A stretch of 10,632 bases of DNA from Haplosporangium gracile. Taxonomy: Eukaryota; Mortierellomycota; Mortierellomycetes; Mortierellales; Mortierellaceae. The stretch is from NCBI GenBank assembly GCA_015499985.1, contig JAAAUF010000595.1:15684-26315 (forward strand). Direction: 5' to 3'. The notes below the pieces were generated by a model. That model had not been told where the DNA came from and did no database searches. It worked only from the letters and a program-made list of their open reading frames with translations. The position numbers and the translations under genes are program-made. How positions within the stretch are numbered: position 1 is the first letter of the stretch; each line of letters starts with the position of its first letter. Shown one piece after another: positions 1 to 8,760 of this stretch.

Positions 1-2999
1 CTCCCGCATCTCGCCGTCGTCATCAACATCCACCACATCCACGTCTACGTCCTGATCTGCCAGGTCTGTAGCTGCTGCCGCCTCCGCTGCCGGCGTTCCA
101 TTGGACTGACGCTGCTGCTTGCTGTCTCGAGGAGATCCTGACTCCGAAACCGTCTCCTCACCACCATCCTGACCATCGTTGCTCTCCTCCTTGACTGACA
201 GGGATCCAGCAGTAGACAGTGGCGGTGGGTTGGACGGCACCAGTGCAAAATCATTAATGCCTGCCAATCGAATCGCAGGCACTGCCACAGCCGCTGTCGC
301 CGACAATTTCGTCTTTTTCGTCTTCTTTTGCTTGCTGTTGAGCGCAACATTGGTGCTCTTGGGGTTAGTGAGATTGCTCAGGGATCCAAGCGATGCGTAC
401 TCTTCATCATCATCCTCATCGTCGTTACCACCTGTTGCTTCTGTCTCTCCATTTGCCGCATCGTGGTCATCGTCATTCTGCTCTTTCCCTGCTATTGCAC
501 CAGACGCCAAAGCCGAAACCTTCCGCTTCCCCGTCACTCCTCCTCCTCCTCCTCCCGAGGTCTGTCCTGCAGCTCCAGATCCAGCCCCACCAGCAGCTCC
601 AGCCAACGCCGAGCCACCGGACCCCGCAATTTCCTCAAACTGCTGCATCACATACGTCGAGCACTTTTCCGCATTTGGAAGATCCTGGATCATCTTGGCA
701 ATCGTCGCGTTCGAGAACCCAAAATAGTCCGGTCCTGAGGCCGAGTTGGAATGATCCCGTTTTCGGATGGCATTGGCTGCCTTGACAATATGTGTCCATG
801 CGCCTGTTGCTGTTCCTGCAATAATTGGCTTTCCAGGCTGATCCTCTGCATCAATTTGAAACTAATAGTTAAAAGTAAGAAATGTCGCTCGTTAGGCATC
901 TCCAGTAGACATTTAACGATATCTAATACCATCGACAGCCACAATTACCCTAATGAAACTTACCTTGGGAGCTTCACCGTCATCGATGACGCTGCAAGTG
1001 TAAGTGGTATGGGTGGTGGGGTCGATCATGCTGTTGTAAGAACGCGACATTTTGTATCCCACAGGCCAGATGTAACGATCGTTGTGGAAGGCCTCGCGGT
1101 CATAGACGACGTGTCCGATGCTTAAAATGGTGATAATTCCGACTGTGACTGGCAGCTTGACGTTGCCCTGGTCGTCCTTTTCGACAATCTGTACCTTGCG
1201 AGCCTTTGCCAGTCCTGGTCTCTGCTTGTTGGTTTGATGAACGCGCTTGGGTTTTTGAGTAGCAGAGCCAACATTGGTGATGGTCGATGGGACCGCAGCA
1301 GGAGTATGCGGCTTGGACTCTTTGGGGCCTGACCGAGCAGAAATTGGTGTAGGGGTACCAGCGGCAGATGGAGATGAACGCCTGACTCCTCCCTTTTTCT
1401 TTGGGTGTTGTGTTGATGATAACGCTGCTTCTCCTGTTGATGTGGTTGCTGCAGAGTGAGATGTATTTGCTGCATTTTGATTTACTCCAGATCCCCGGCC
1501 TCCCTTGTTCCCACTCCCCTTTCCGCCTCCGAGCCCTTGTTTTGAGCCACTTGCCCGTTGAGCGGGACGACGCGTCTCGTCCGAAAGTGAAGAATCAGAC
1601 GATTCACTATCACTGCTGAGAGACGAGAGCGAGTCGCTTCCAGAGTCTGAGCCTTGACATTGCAAAGTACAAAGACGGTCTAGCAATAGACTATTCAGAA
1701 CATTGACAGGGATGTTAGTTGGGCAAATGTGAAAGAATGAATAAGTAAAAAATTAAAAGTGCATGGTGTTTGAGAAAATATAACGTTCTAATCATTTCCT
1801 CCTCTCTCCCTTTATGATGCGTCTTCTTGTTATCAAGGCCTTCTCTTTTCTCTCTTTTCTCCCTTGTTCATCGTTAGGGCTCAGTTGTGGACGCAAGAAA
1901 AAGAAAAAAGAACAAAGAAAAGAATACAACTCCAGCCTCGAAGGGAATTTAAGGCGTTTTTCCTTGGACTTACTTTTTCTCCCGTCGGAGGTGCCTAACT
2001 CTTCGATAGAACTTGTCGAGCTCATGGCTCATTCGCTCATTATCCTATGAAAGACGGACAACGACAAACGGCATTTTTTTATATTAGTGTTGTTGTTCGT
2101 TTGACGTAAGACGAACTGGAGTAGACAAAGGCAAGGCAGTACAAAAAGTAAAAAAAAAAAGCCCGGCTCAGTTTTTTCTTTTTTCTGTGTTGTTGCAGTA
2201 CCTCGAGGGCAAGTTCGAGTTTGCGTTTGAGACTCTTGTACTTATCGTCGGAGAAATGATAGCGATGGCGGTCGTCGTCATGGTGTTCATGGTGGTGATC
2301 GTGGGAGTCAAGGTCCATGCCTGAGAAGTGAGACTCGTGGTCATCCTGGCCGTGCTCGTGGTTGTCGCGTTGGTCCTCTGATTCGTCGTGTTCGTCGTAG
2401 TTGATGTTGAACCTGGTGGAGATAGAACTTCCATTCGTATTTTTCGGGGAGGAAGAGGGAGAAGGGGAGTGGATTCGGGTATCCTGGCTGCTGTGCTTGC
2501 CGCCGTTTTTTATGTAGCTGTTGTTGACTGTTTCCGAGAAGAGAGCCTTCTTGTTGTGCTGCTGACCATTTTTCCCAAGAGCCGGCGACGGTTGTCTGCG
2601 GTGGTCGTCGACAACGGCGTATTTTTTCTTCTCGTCGTCGTGGTTGTTATGGTTATGGTGGTGTCCGTTGACAGCGGGAGTGGGTGTGGTAGTAGGAGTG
2701 GCGGCGGCGGTTGAGATGCTGATGATACCTTCCATGGAGGAGGTAGGGGTTGCGGGAGTTGTTGATTCGAGTTTTTGTGGAGGCGTGACCACCTCCTCGT
2801 TCTTGTTCTTGTTTTCCTCAGACAGACGACGAGAGGGAAAGCTGTTTTGGTGGCGTAGGTTGTGGGTGGTCCCTTCGTGTTGATGGTGGCCTGTGGTTGC
2901 TTTTGTTTTTGTCGCGGTGCTGGCGGCGTGTTTAGTCTCTGTGGTAGTTTTTGTTGGTGAAGTGGAAGTAAGAGAGTGAGAAGGGGAGAGTGGTCGCAT
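1..2999 (-). CDS. FYRN/FYRC-domain nuclear protein (TBRG1-like), 3' end outside window
   Basis: Four exons are read on the minus strand: 2999-2202, 2044-1974, 1690-964 and 861-1 (no stop reached; 819 residues visible). The introns are 157, 283 and 102 nt, and every junction keeps the frame. Residues 1-250 are low complexity (Thr/Pro/Ser/Asn), with a His/Asp-rich stretch at about 203-248. Residues 251-296 form a basic helical segment, built across two introns, that ends in LRREKNLLLDRL. Ser/Gly/Lys-rich linkers follow. An FYRN domain lies at about 469-523 (GHVVYDREAF, RYIWPVGYKMSR) and an FYRC domain at about 540-610 (GTATGAWTHI, YFGFSNATI, MQDLP-like MIQDLP). The tail is acidic and Lys-rich. 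FYRN and FYRC occur in MLL/Set1-type proteins and in TBRG1; with no SET domain visible, TBRG1-like is the best match. A nuclear, chromatin-associated role is inferred. The ATG at 2999 is the least certain part, because the N-terminus has no conserved anchor. The first intron has a weaker donor (GTACTG), but using it restores the heptad-like coil. Confidence 0.85.
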
Positions 3000-3070
3000 A
3001 GACTGGGTGTGAAAGGAGAAGGGAAGAAGTAAGCTTTTTGATGAGTAAGTGCGAGTGGGTGTGTGAGTGA

Positions 3071-3480
3071 GTGAGTGGTTGGGAGATCAAAAAGAGGAGT
3101 GGAGTGTGTGAACAAAAACGTGAAAGGAAAGGGGGAAAAGGTGGAGAGGAAGGGGAAGAGGAAGAGGAAGAGGAAGAGGAAGGTGAAGGAAGAAAAAAAA
3201 AACTCGAAGAAGAGAGGGAGTGCGAAAAAGAGACTTTGTGTTCAGCCAAAGAGAGAGAAGGGAAAGTCGAAGGAGCGGGAGAAGAGGCTAGAAGGGAGGA
3301 GAAGAAGGATACGAATGAAGGAAGGGAGGGAGGGGAGGGAAGGAAGAGCAGGAAGAGCAGGAAGAGGGGTGGGGACAAAGGGAAGAGCAAGATGAAGGGG
3401 AAGGGGGCGACAAAGGAGGGGCAAAAAGGACGAAGGACAGAGGGCCAAGGGAAAAGGGAAATGAGAAGAGAAAATTTTAG
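3071..3480. repeat. Long purine-rich (GA) low-complexity tract
   Basis: About 400 nt consist largely of G and A on the plus strand, including runs such as (GGAAGA)n near 3150-3185 and repeated GGGAGG units near 3320-3345. On the minus strand this is a polypyrimidine tract ending just upstream of the FYR-gene ATG. Such tracts can exclude nucleosomes and some can form triplex DNA; any such effect here is inference. Confidence 0.85.
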
Positions 3481-3543
3481 CGGTGAGTGGAGTGTGGGCA
3501 TCGGCAGGAGTGGGATGGATGTGGGAGAGAAGAGGGAGTGCGC

Positions 3544-3572
3544 TGTTGTTGTTGTTGTTGTTGTTGTTGTTG
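3544..3572 (+). repeat. GTT trinucleotide microsatellite
   Basis: Nine uninterrupted GTT units plus one further G lie in the divergent intergenic region. They are not inside any supported coding exon, so length change would not alter a protein. Confidence 0.95.
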
Positions 3573-4312
3573 CTTAGTTGGAAAGATACATACAAACGAA
3601 GAGTCAAGAGTACTCTCCTGCTCGTTTCTCTTTTTTTTTCAATTCTCTCCTTGATAATGATGATATGTGAGGGGTGTGCAATGATTAAACCTGAAAAGTG
3701 ACGCATGGACAAAGGTCAGAGGGTGAAGAAAATATTGCAAATGAAAGAAAAAGATAAGCGGCACATTCGAGCATTCGACTCGTTCCTCACCATTCTCCTC
3801 CATCCCCGGCCCGCCTGTCCCGATGGGCTGCTTCTTCATGTAAACTTTCTTTGCTCCTATCTTCCTTGTCTCTACCAGAGAGGAGTCAAAGCACACAAAG
3901 ACAACAATTCAGTCTTAACAGGGCGCATGCATACTTTCCCATCTTCTTCGTTCCCATCTCCTTCGTTCCCATATCCCTCTCCCTGAATGCATTGTTCCTT
4001 CCTTTGTGTCCCTTTCTTCCCTCGGAACCCCTTCGCGAAACCGTAGAAAAGTCATTTGTGACCCTTTGTGGTCGCAGTCACACAGCGTTTTTACCCCCTC
4101 AATTTTTCGCGTGTTCATTTTTTTTTTTTTCACCCATTGTCTTCCTTCTCTCTTTCTCCTCCCTTTCTCCTCCCTCCTTCTCCATCTCCTCTTTCCCTTT
4201 CCACTTTCGTCAACATTTACTTTATTTCGTCAATCCTTAACACCATTCCTACCTTTTCACCCAGCCTCTTCTCTCCTACTTCCCTTTCCTCTTTCAAACA
4301 AACGCACAAACA

Positions 4313-5942
4313 ATGAGCGGGTTCTTCAATATCAGGTACATTCCTTCTGCAGCCACTCAGCATTCGCCCAACCAAAGACATTGCTCTCTTTGTGCTACTT
4401 ACTCCGTACACACTAGCTACTCAACCATTTATGTCACTTTCTCACTCAAAGACCTTCTCACAACCTATCGCCCCTGTTCATAAAAACGAATTCAACAACG
4501 AACATAGCAAACTAGGCGGTAGAATTAAACCCAAGCGATCTATCTCAGCAATCCGCCCTCTGTTCCTCTGCCAGCCCTACTGCAACAACTCCATCGTCAA
4601 GGGAAACTTCAAAACCATCGTCCAACTTCCCAAATACGTCGACCCCAACGAGTGGCTCGCCGTCAATGGTAACTCACTCTTTTAACTTGAAGATATGAGT
4701 CCTCTTGATCCTCTCTTTACTATATCTACTACTTTCACCAATGCGCATGTTAATGGCACTTTTGCTCGGAGAAGCGAAAAAGAGTGAAAAGAGAAAATTG
4801 AATTCTGCAAAAGAGGGAGAAGAGAAAAAGGGAGCGCTGCTCTCAATAATTAGTATTTCTTTTTGGGAGAAGGAGCAGGGACATCAAACGCGTTTCAAGT
4901 TTTGAAGGAAATAATGAACAATTCAGGACACACAGACTCACAGACTCACAGACACAGACACACAGACGCACACACACTCGGGAAAAGGATGGCACAGTCC
5001 AGTTTCAGCACACAGTTGTTTCCTTTGAGATAACAACTATCTCACATCGCAACCAAGAGGACCTTCTTTATTCCCATGAATCCCGCTTGCTCGGCCCTTT
5101 TCTTCTTCACATTCTTCACTGCTCCCAACAACAGAACGACACTAACGGCACTCCTCTTTTCGTATTGCAGCATTCGACTTTTATAACTACGTTAACATCT
5201 TTTACGGATCCATTTCGGACTTCTGCACCCCGCGCGAATGCCCCAACATGTCAGCAGGATCAGGGTAATTTCATGTCCCAATACACAATCATACATTCCA
5301 AGGGAGGAGTTAGTTAAAAGTGAAAGGAGGGAAAGAAGAGGAGATGATGGACCTACCCGACGCTAACGTAATTTCTTTATTTCTTGACCCCTTTCTCTTT
5401 TCTTACTTGTTCCCCATAATGACCCTTTCTTTTTTCTAATGGCGAGTAGGTGCGAGTACTTTTGGATGGATGGACAGAAGAAGACGAATAAAGTGCCCGC
5501 CTCGCAATATATCGACTTTGTCATGAACTGGATTCAAACCCTCATCAACGACGAAAACACCTTTCCCACCAAAGATGGTACGCCTCCTCCTTTCGCCTTT
5601 CAACTGATGCGCATATTATCCTTCAGCTGTCTTCACATCTCCAAAAAAAAGTCGAATTCCTGACATCTTTTGATATGTAATTTTCCCAAAATAGGACGCG
5701 ATTTCCCACCAACATTTGTACAGACAGTCCGAGCCATCTTCAAGCAGCTGACGCGGGTGTTTGCCCATGTGTACCATTCGCACTACGACAAGATGCTCTC
5801 GCTCTGCCAGGAGGCTCATTTCAACTCGCTCTTTGCACATTTTGTTAGTTTCGGACGGGAGTTTGATCTGCTGGACAAAAAGGATATCGTCCCCATGCAG
5901 GAACTGATCGACATCATGGACAACAATGGCGTTCTCTGCTGA
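4313..5942 (+). CDS. mob2: MOB2, coactivator of NDR-family kinase
   Basis: Five exons, 4313-4335, 4508-4668, 5171-5264, 5450-5577 and 5695-5942, give a 217-residue protein covering essentially the whole MOB fold. The introns are 172, 502, 185 and 117 nt, all GT..AG. MOB2-type signatures are PYCNNSIVKGNFKTIVQLPK (residues 31-50) and KYVDPNEWLAVN (50-61), followed by FCTPREC, VPASQYIDFVMNWI, FPTKDG and AHVYHSHY. These separate it from MOB1 and MOB3/phocein. The zinc ligands expected from human MOB1 (Cys79, Cys84, His161, His166) are present as Cys80, Cys85, His160 and His165. MOB2 binds the N-terminal extension of NDR/LATS kinases of the Cbk1/Orb6/COT1 class and supports polarised growth and cell separation. 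The start at 4313 gives MSGFFNI, the usual type of short fungal MOB2 leader, after an A-rich context (cacaaacaATG). Exon 1 is only 23 nt, and exon 2 has two possible acceptors (starts at 4508 or 4523). Confidence 0.93.
4928..4978 (+). repeat. CACAGA/CA-rich simple repeat in MOB2 intron 2
   Basis: A degenerate array of CACAGACT, CACAGA and CA units lies in the middle of the 502-nt second intron of MOB2, the longest intron in the window. A purine-rich stretch (about 4767-4835) precedes it. It is not coding. Confidence 0.8.
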
Positions 5943-6230
5943 GAATCGGACGCGTCGGGTAACTCGGGTAAGGGCTGACGAGGAAGAGAACATAATGTTG
6001 GAGCAAGGCAAGGGGTGAGGAATGGAGGGTCGTGCCTTAGACACTTGTCATTATTTACAAATACAATATTTCCTTTAATTTGACACCGCAAACGACTTTT
6101 CACAAAAGTCAAGACAGCATATGTCTGATGTTGTTCCTGAGGGCTGCTATTCGCGCCATGTATATAACTGACGATAAGTTCTCCTGAAAAAGCGCAATCC
6201 TGGTCCCATCGACAAGATCCTCATCATGAC
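5943..6230. other. Convergent 3' intergenic region between MOB2 and cofactor A
   Basis: These 288 nt hold the 3' untranslated regions of two convergent genes, so the transcripts probably overlap or end close together. There is no exact AATAAA on the MOB2 strand; AT-rich stretches at 6048-6082 are the likely 3'-end region for both. A 7-bp perfect inverted repeat with a 3-nt loop lies at 6094-6110. No coding sequence is seen. Confidence 0.7.
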
Positions 6231-6942
6231 TTATTCCGATGTCTCAAGTGCCTGAACAGCCTCTTCGTACTCCTTGGATCCCTTGATATCAGGGTTAGCG
6301 TTTGTCTATATATTTTGTTCGGAATTATAGAAGAAAAGCAGTTTGATGAGCAACCTCTCATGCTTTTTTTTTTCAACTGTCCCTTTCAAATCTGGTTTCC
6401 AACCACCCAGTGCAACATTTGTGGTTCTAAACTTACCACGAGATTGGCGAGATCTTGGCGGGCAGCCTTCCTCCTTCTCTCGACATCGGGCAACATATCC
6501 AATGTCTCCTCCAGCACCTCACGCTAATAGGAGAAAAAGGGGAAAGTGTAATTTCGAAGTATAGTAAAGCATGAGTAAACGGGCTTTACGATAAGGCAGC
6601 AGAGTGAAATAAACAGGGTTGGAAAGAGTAAAGACATTTTGTACCTGCTTCTTAATCTCGTAGTCTTCGGGGTCCTTGGCAACCATGGCAGCGATACGAG
6701 CTTCCTGCTGCTCCTTTTCCTTTGTGTAAAAGACTGCTTCCTTTGCCAGTCTAGTACAATTAAGGCGGTAAGAGAAAACGTTAGGTGTTTGACAGGTCTA
6801 CATTTCGTTGTTGCCATCACCGTCTTGTGTGTTTGGCATTCATCCAAACATAAGGGTACGGTGAAGGGAAGTGAGTAAGTCTGTTCTCAACAACTAACCT
6901 CTTGAGGACGTTAGTCTTGATGGTGAAATCTCTGGTGGACAT
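6231..6942 (-). CDS. Tubulin-binding cofactor A (tubulin-specific chaperone A)
   Basis: Four exons on the minus strand, 6942-6899, 6750-6645, 6523-6437 and 6305-6231, encode 103 residues ending in TAA. This is close to the roughly 108 residues of human TBCA. The introns are 148, 121 and 131 nt with standard GT..AG ends. The family pattern runs throughout: IKTNVLKRLAKE, a charged helix EKEQQEARIAAM, DPEDYEIKKQ (human: ENYDIKKQ), EETLDMLPDVERR (human: MMIPDCQRR), and a C-terminal helix SKEYEEAVQAL (human: AEEYKEARLVL). Cofactor A is a cytosolic three-helix-bundle chaperone that captures folded beta-tubulin before cofactor D takes over in the alpha/beta-tubulin assembly pathway. It is transcribed towards MOB2, with 288 nt between the two stop codons. 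No key segment is missing and the reading frame is intact. Confidence 0.93.
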
Positions 6943-7437
6943 TGTGTGTTTTTCTTGTGCTACTGAAGTTGCGTGTGTGTGTGCGTGTGTTTGTCGGTAT
7001 TGGTCGGTGTGGTTCTGAATGAAAGAGATTGCTGTAAGTGTGAGAGTGTTGAAGAGGATGGGTTGATTCCTTTTTATCCTCGCAGTGCTCGTGACTGTTA
7101 CTTAGGGTCGTTTGCCTAAGAAAGGCACGACATCTCCGCTGCGCTGCACTTCGCGTTGGAGCAGCAAGAAAGGAGGCGCGCTCCTCATATTTAGCATGTG
7201 GCATTGTTTGCTAAAACCATCTCTTTACTCAACCCCCACTTCTTCGTTTGTCCTTTCTTCAAAACCAAAGCCTCCAGGCAACATAACGACACAATACAAC
7301 AGTCGTTTTTTTTTCCTTTTTTTTTTCATCACTATTATTATTAGGTAGAAGAAGAAAATGTGGGCAGAAAAACAAAAAACTATGTGCAAATGAGTATTTA
7401 TAAATTTAAAGAAATAAAGAGGTTCGTTTCTAAGTGC
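6943..7437. other. Intergenic: cofactor A promoter and membrane-protein 3' UTR
   Basis: Both flanking genes run on the minus strand, so this region holds the 3' untranslated end of the membrane-protein gene (near 7380-7437, AT-rich) and the leader and promoter of cofactor A (6943 to about 7200). It contains GT-rich (6970-7000) and poly-T (7305-7328) runs. The open frames here give no recognisable protein. Confidence 0.7.
7069..7079 (-). promoter_or_regulatory. TATA-like element upstream of cofactor A
   Basis: On the minus strand the sequence GGATAAAAAG lies about 130 nt upstream of the cofactor A ATG at 6942. Its distance and composition suit a core promoter, but it is a weak match and no start site can be read from sequence alone. 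Confidence 0.25.
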
Positions 7438-8760
7438 TTAGTGCATGGTGTTGCTGGTACTGTTGGAAGTACCACGGATACCATTACCAACAGAATTGAC
7501 GCCACTACCGCCAGTGTTGCCAGTAGAGTTGACACTGTAGCCACCAGTGTTGCCAGTAGAATTGACACCGTAGCCGCCAGTGTTGACACCCGAGCCGACC
7601 GCGTTGCCCGTGGCGTTGGCGGTGTTGTGGACGCCGTTCGAGACAGAGTCCAGGGCACCACCGTTGTCAGTACGGGGTTGAGTGTTATATCCGCTGTTTG
7701 TGGTGGTGTTGTAGGCTGTATGGGTGGTCGAGTTGGGGTTTGAGGCGCTGCTGTAAGAGTTGCCGGGGACATCTTTGCTGTTGTAGCCGGTGCCGGTGTT
7801 GCCGGTGTTATAGTTGTTGGCTGAGGTCGAGTAATTAGTCGTTCCAGGGCCTACGACATGAGTGTTGGACGTGGGGACAGACTTGACAACCACAGGCTCA
7901 ATCTTCTCAGTGACAATCGTACGAGAAGGAGCGCGGGCATTGTGGTGATCAGCCCCAGTCGTAGCAGGGTTGCTGTACAAGGTCGTGTGCTGGGCGCGCT
8001 TCTTTCTCCAGCACCAGCCCAAAAGACCGGCAAGCGCAACCGCGGCAAGAGAACCAAGAACGGTTCCGGCGATCGCACCACCTGACATGTGGTTGTTCTG
8101 CTCAACAACGGGCTGGGCGGTTGGCGAGGGCGCCTTAATGGGCGCATCTCTAGTATCGTTGACCACAGCCGTGGCATCAACAATATCGGGAGCACCAGCT
8201 GTACCGGATCCACCGGCAGGCACAAAAGTCTGAGTACCTTGATCGGGACGGTACTGGTTGGAATTTCCAAAAGGGTTGGTCAGCCCGGCAACACCGCAAC
8301 GACGGAGGAGTCCCTCGACGTTGACGGAGTGCTCGTAGAAGAGGGTTGGACTACGACGGCATTGGCAGGCGGCGTAGTTGTCGATGTATAGCTGGGTGCA
8401 TTGCTTCTCGTTGCAGGCGGCGACGTTAACATTTGGGTTGCTGCATGTCACTATTTGTGTGAGAAGGAAGTGAAAATATTTTTTTGAGTCAGGCGTTGTA
8501 ATTTTATTATGTCAATGCGAAACATATCCATTCATTCATACCCAATGCAACTTAGAAAAAGGGTGAGAGCGAGACAAAAAGATCAATCTTTCGCCATTGC
8601 GCGCACAGACAGACAGAAAGCAAGAAGTGTTGTGAAGGAGAGCATACTTACAAGGGAAGACACTGATGGCGCCACAGGCGGTGGTGATCGCAGGATTCGC
8701 GGGGCATGTATATGCATTGACGACCGCGACGGTCACGAGGAGAGTAACAATCAGTTTCAT
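7438..8760 (-). CDS. Single-pass membrane protein with Cys-rich ectodomain and repeat-rich tail
   Basis: Two exons on the minus strand, 8760-8652 and 8450-7438, are joined across a 201-nt intron (GTAAGT..TAG) and give 373 residues ending in TAA. Residues 1-16 (MKLIVTLLVTVAVVNA) are a clear signal peptide. The ectodomain, about 17-158, has eight cysteines (19, 29, 39, 49, 54, 65, 67, 88), an even number compatible with four disulfides. A Pro/Thr/Ala-rich stalk follows. Residues 160-184 (GAIAGTVLGSLAAVALAGLL...) form the only later hydrophobic helix, ending at WRKKR, a positive-inside stop-transfer signal, so type I topology is predicted. The 190-residue tail is Asn/Thr/Gly/Tyr/Ser-rich and ends in 11-residue repeats of the form VNSTGNTGG. 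I do not recognise a family. The layout resembles fungal cell-wall stress sensors and mucin-like surface proteins, but the cysteine spacing was not matched to WSC or another named domain, so function is unassigned. Confidence 0.8.
7492..7590 (-). repeat. Three 33-nt tandem repeats encoding 11-residue tail repeats
   Basis: The plus-strand markers agaattgac (7492), agagttgac (7525) and agaattgac (7558) recur exactly every 33 nt. They encode the 11-residue unit VNSTGNTGG plus two variable residues near the C-terminus of the membrane protein. A degenerate further unit follows towards 7600. Nearly all differences fall in third codon positions or in the two variable residues, and the frame is kept, which suggests in-frame duplication under coding constraint. 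Confidence 0.85.

Larger units (their letters stand above)
3000..4312. other. Divergent intergenic promoter region
   Basis: This 1.3-kb region separates the starts of the FYR-protein gene (minus) and MOB2 (plus) and must hold both promoters. I see no convincing coding sequence: the open frames here are Lys/Glu/Arg- or Ser/Pro/Phe/Leu-rich low-complexity readings of purine or pyrimidine runs. Positions 3070-3480 are mostly purine on the plus strand, 3543-3573 is a GTT microsatellite, and 3930-4300 is mostly pyrimidine on the plus strand. Each gene is therefore preceded by a CT-rich tract on its own coding strand. Confidence 0.8.

Noticed and set aside
1684..1690. Start of the third FYR-gene exon taken as a translation start
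   Set aside because: The codon there is TTG, not ATG. The upstream exons rebuild a continuous coil ending LRREKNLLLDRL when joined to it, so it is an internal exon.
3071..3577. 168-codon Lys/Glu-rich open frame on the plus strand, and overlapping Ser/Pro/Phe-rich frames on the minus strand
   Set aside because: They are readings of a purine or pyrimidine tract: composition follows the base bias, several frames are open at once, and there are no motifs.
4231..5942. MOB2 and cofactor A as a functional cell-polarity gene cluster
   Set aside because: Both relate to cell shape, but two convergent housekeeping-type genes side by side are easily explained by chance; no shared regulatory element is seen.
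7360..7743. 127-codon plus-strand frame with repeated Val/Ala/Ser/Asp segments
   Set aside because: It is the antisense shadow of the 33-nt repeats in the membrane-protein tail, whose own strand has a signal peptide, membrane helix and clean splice junction.
8536..8760. 74-codon stand-alone small secreted protein read straight through the intron of the membrane-protein gene
   Set aside because: A GTAAGT donor at 8651 and an acceptor at 8451 join the signal-peptide exon in frame to the long second exon. The read-through part has no coding character.
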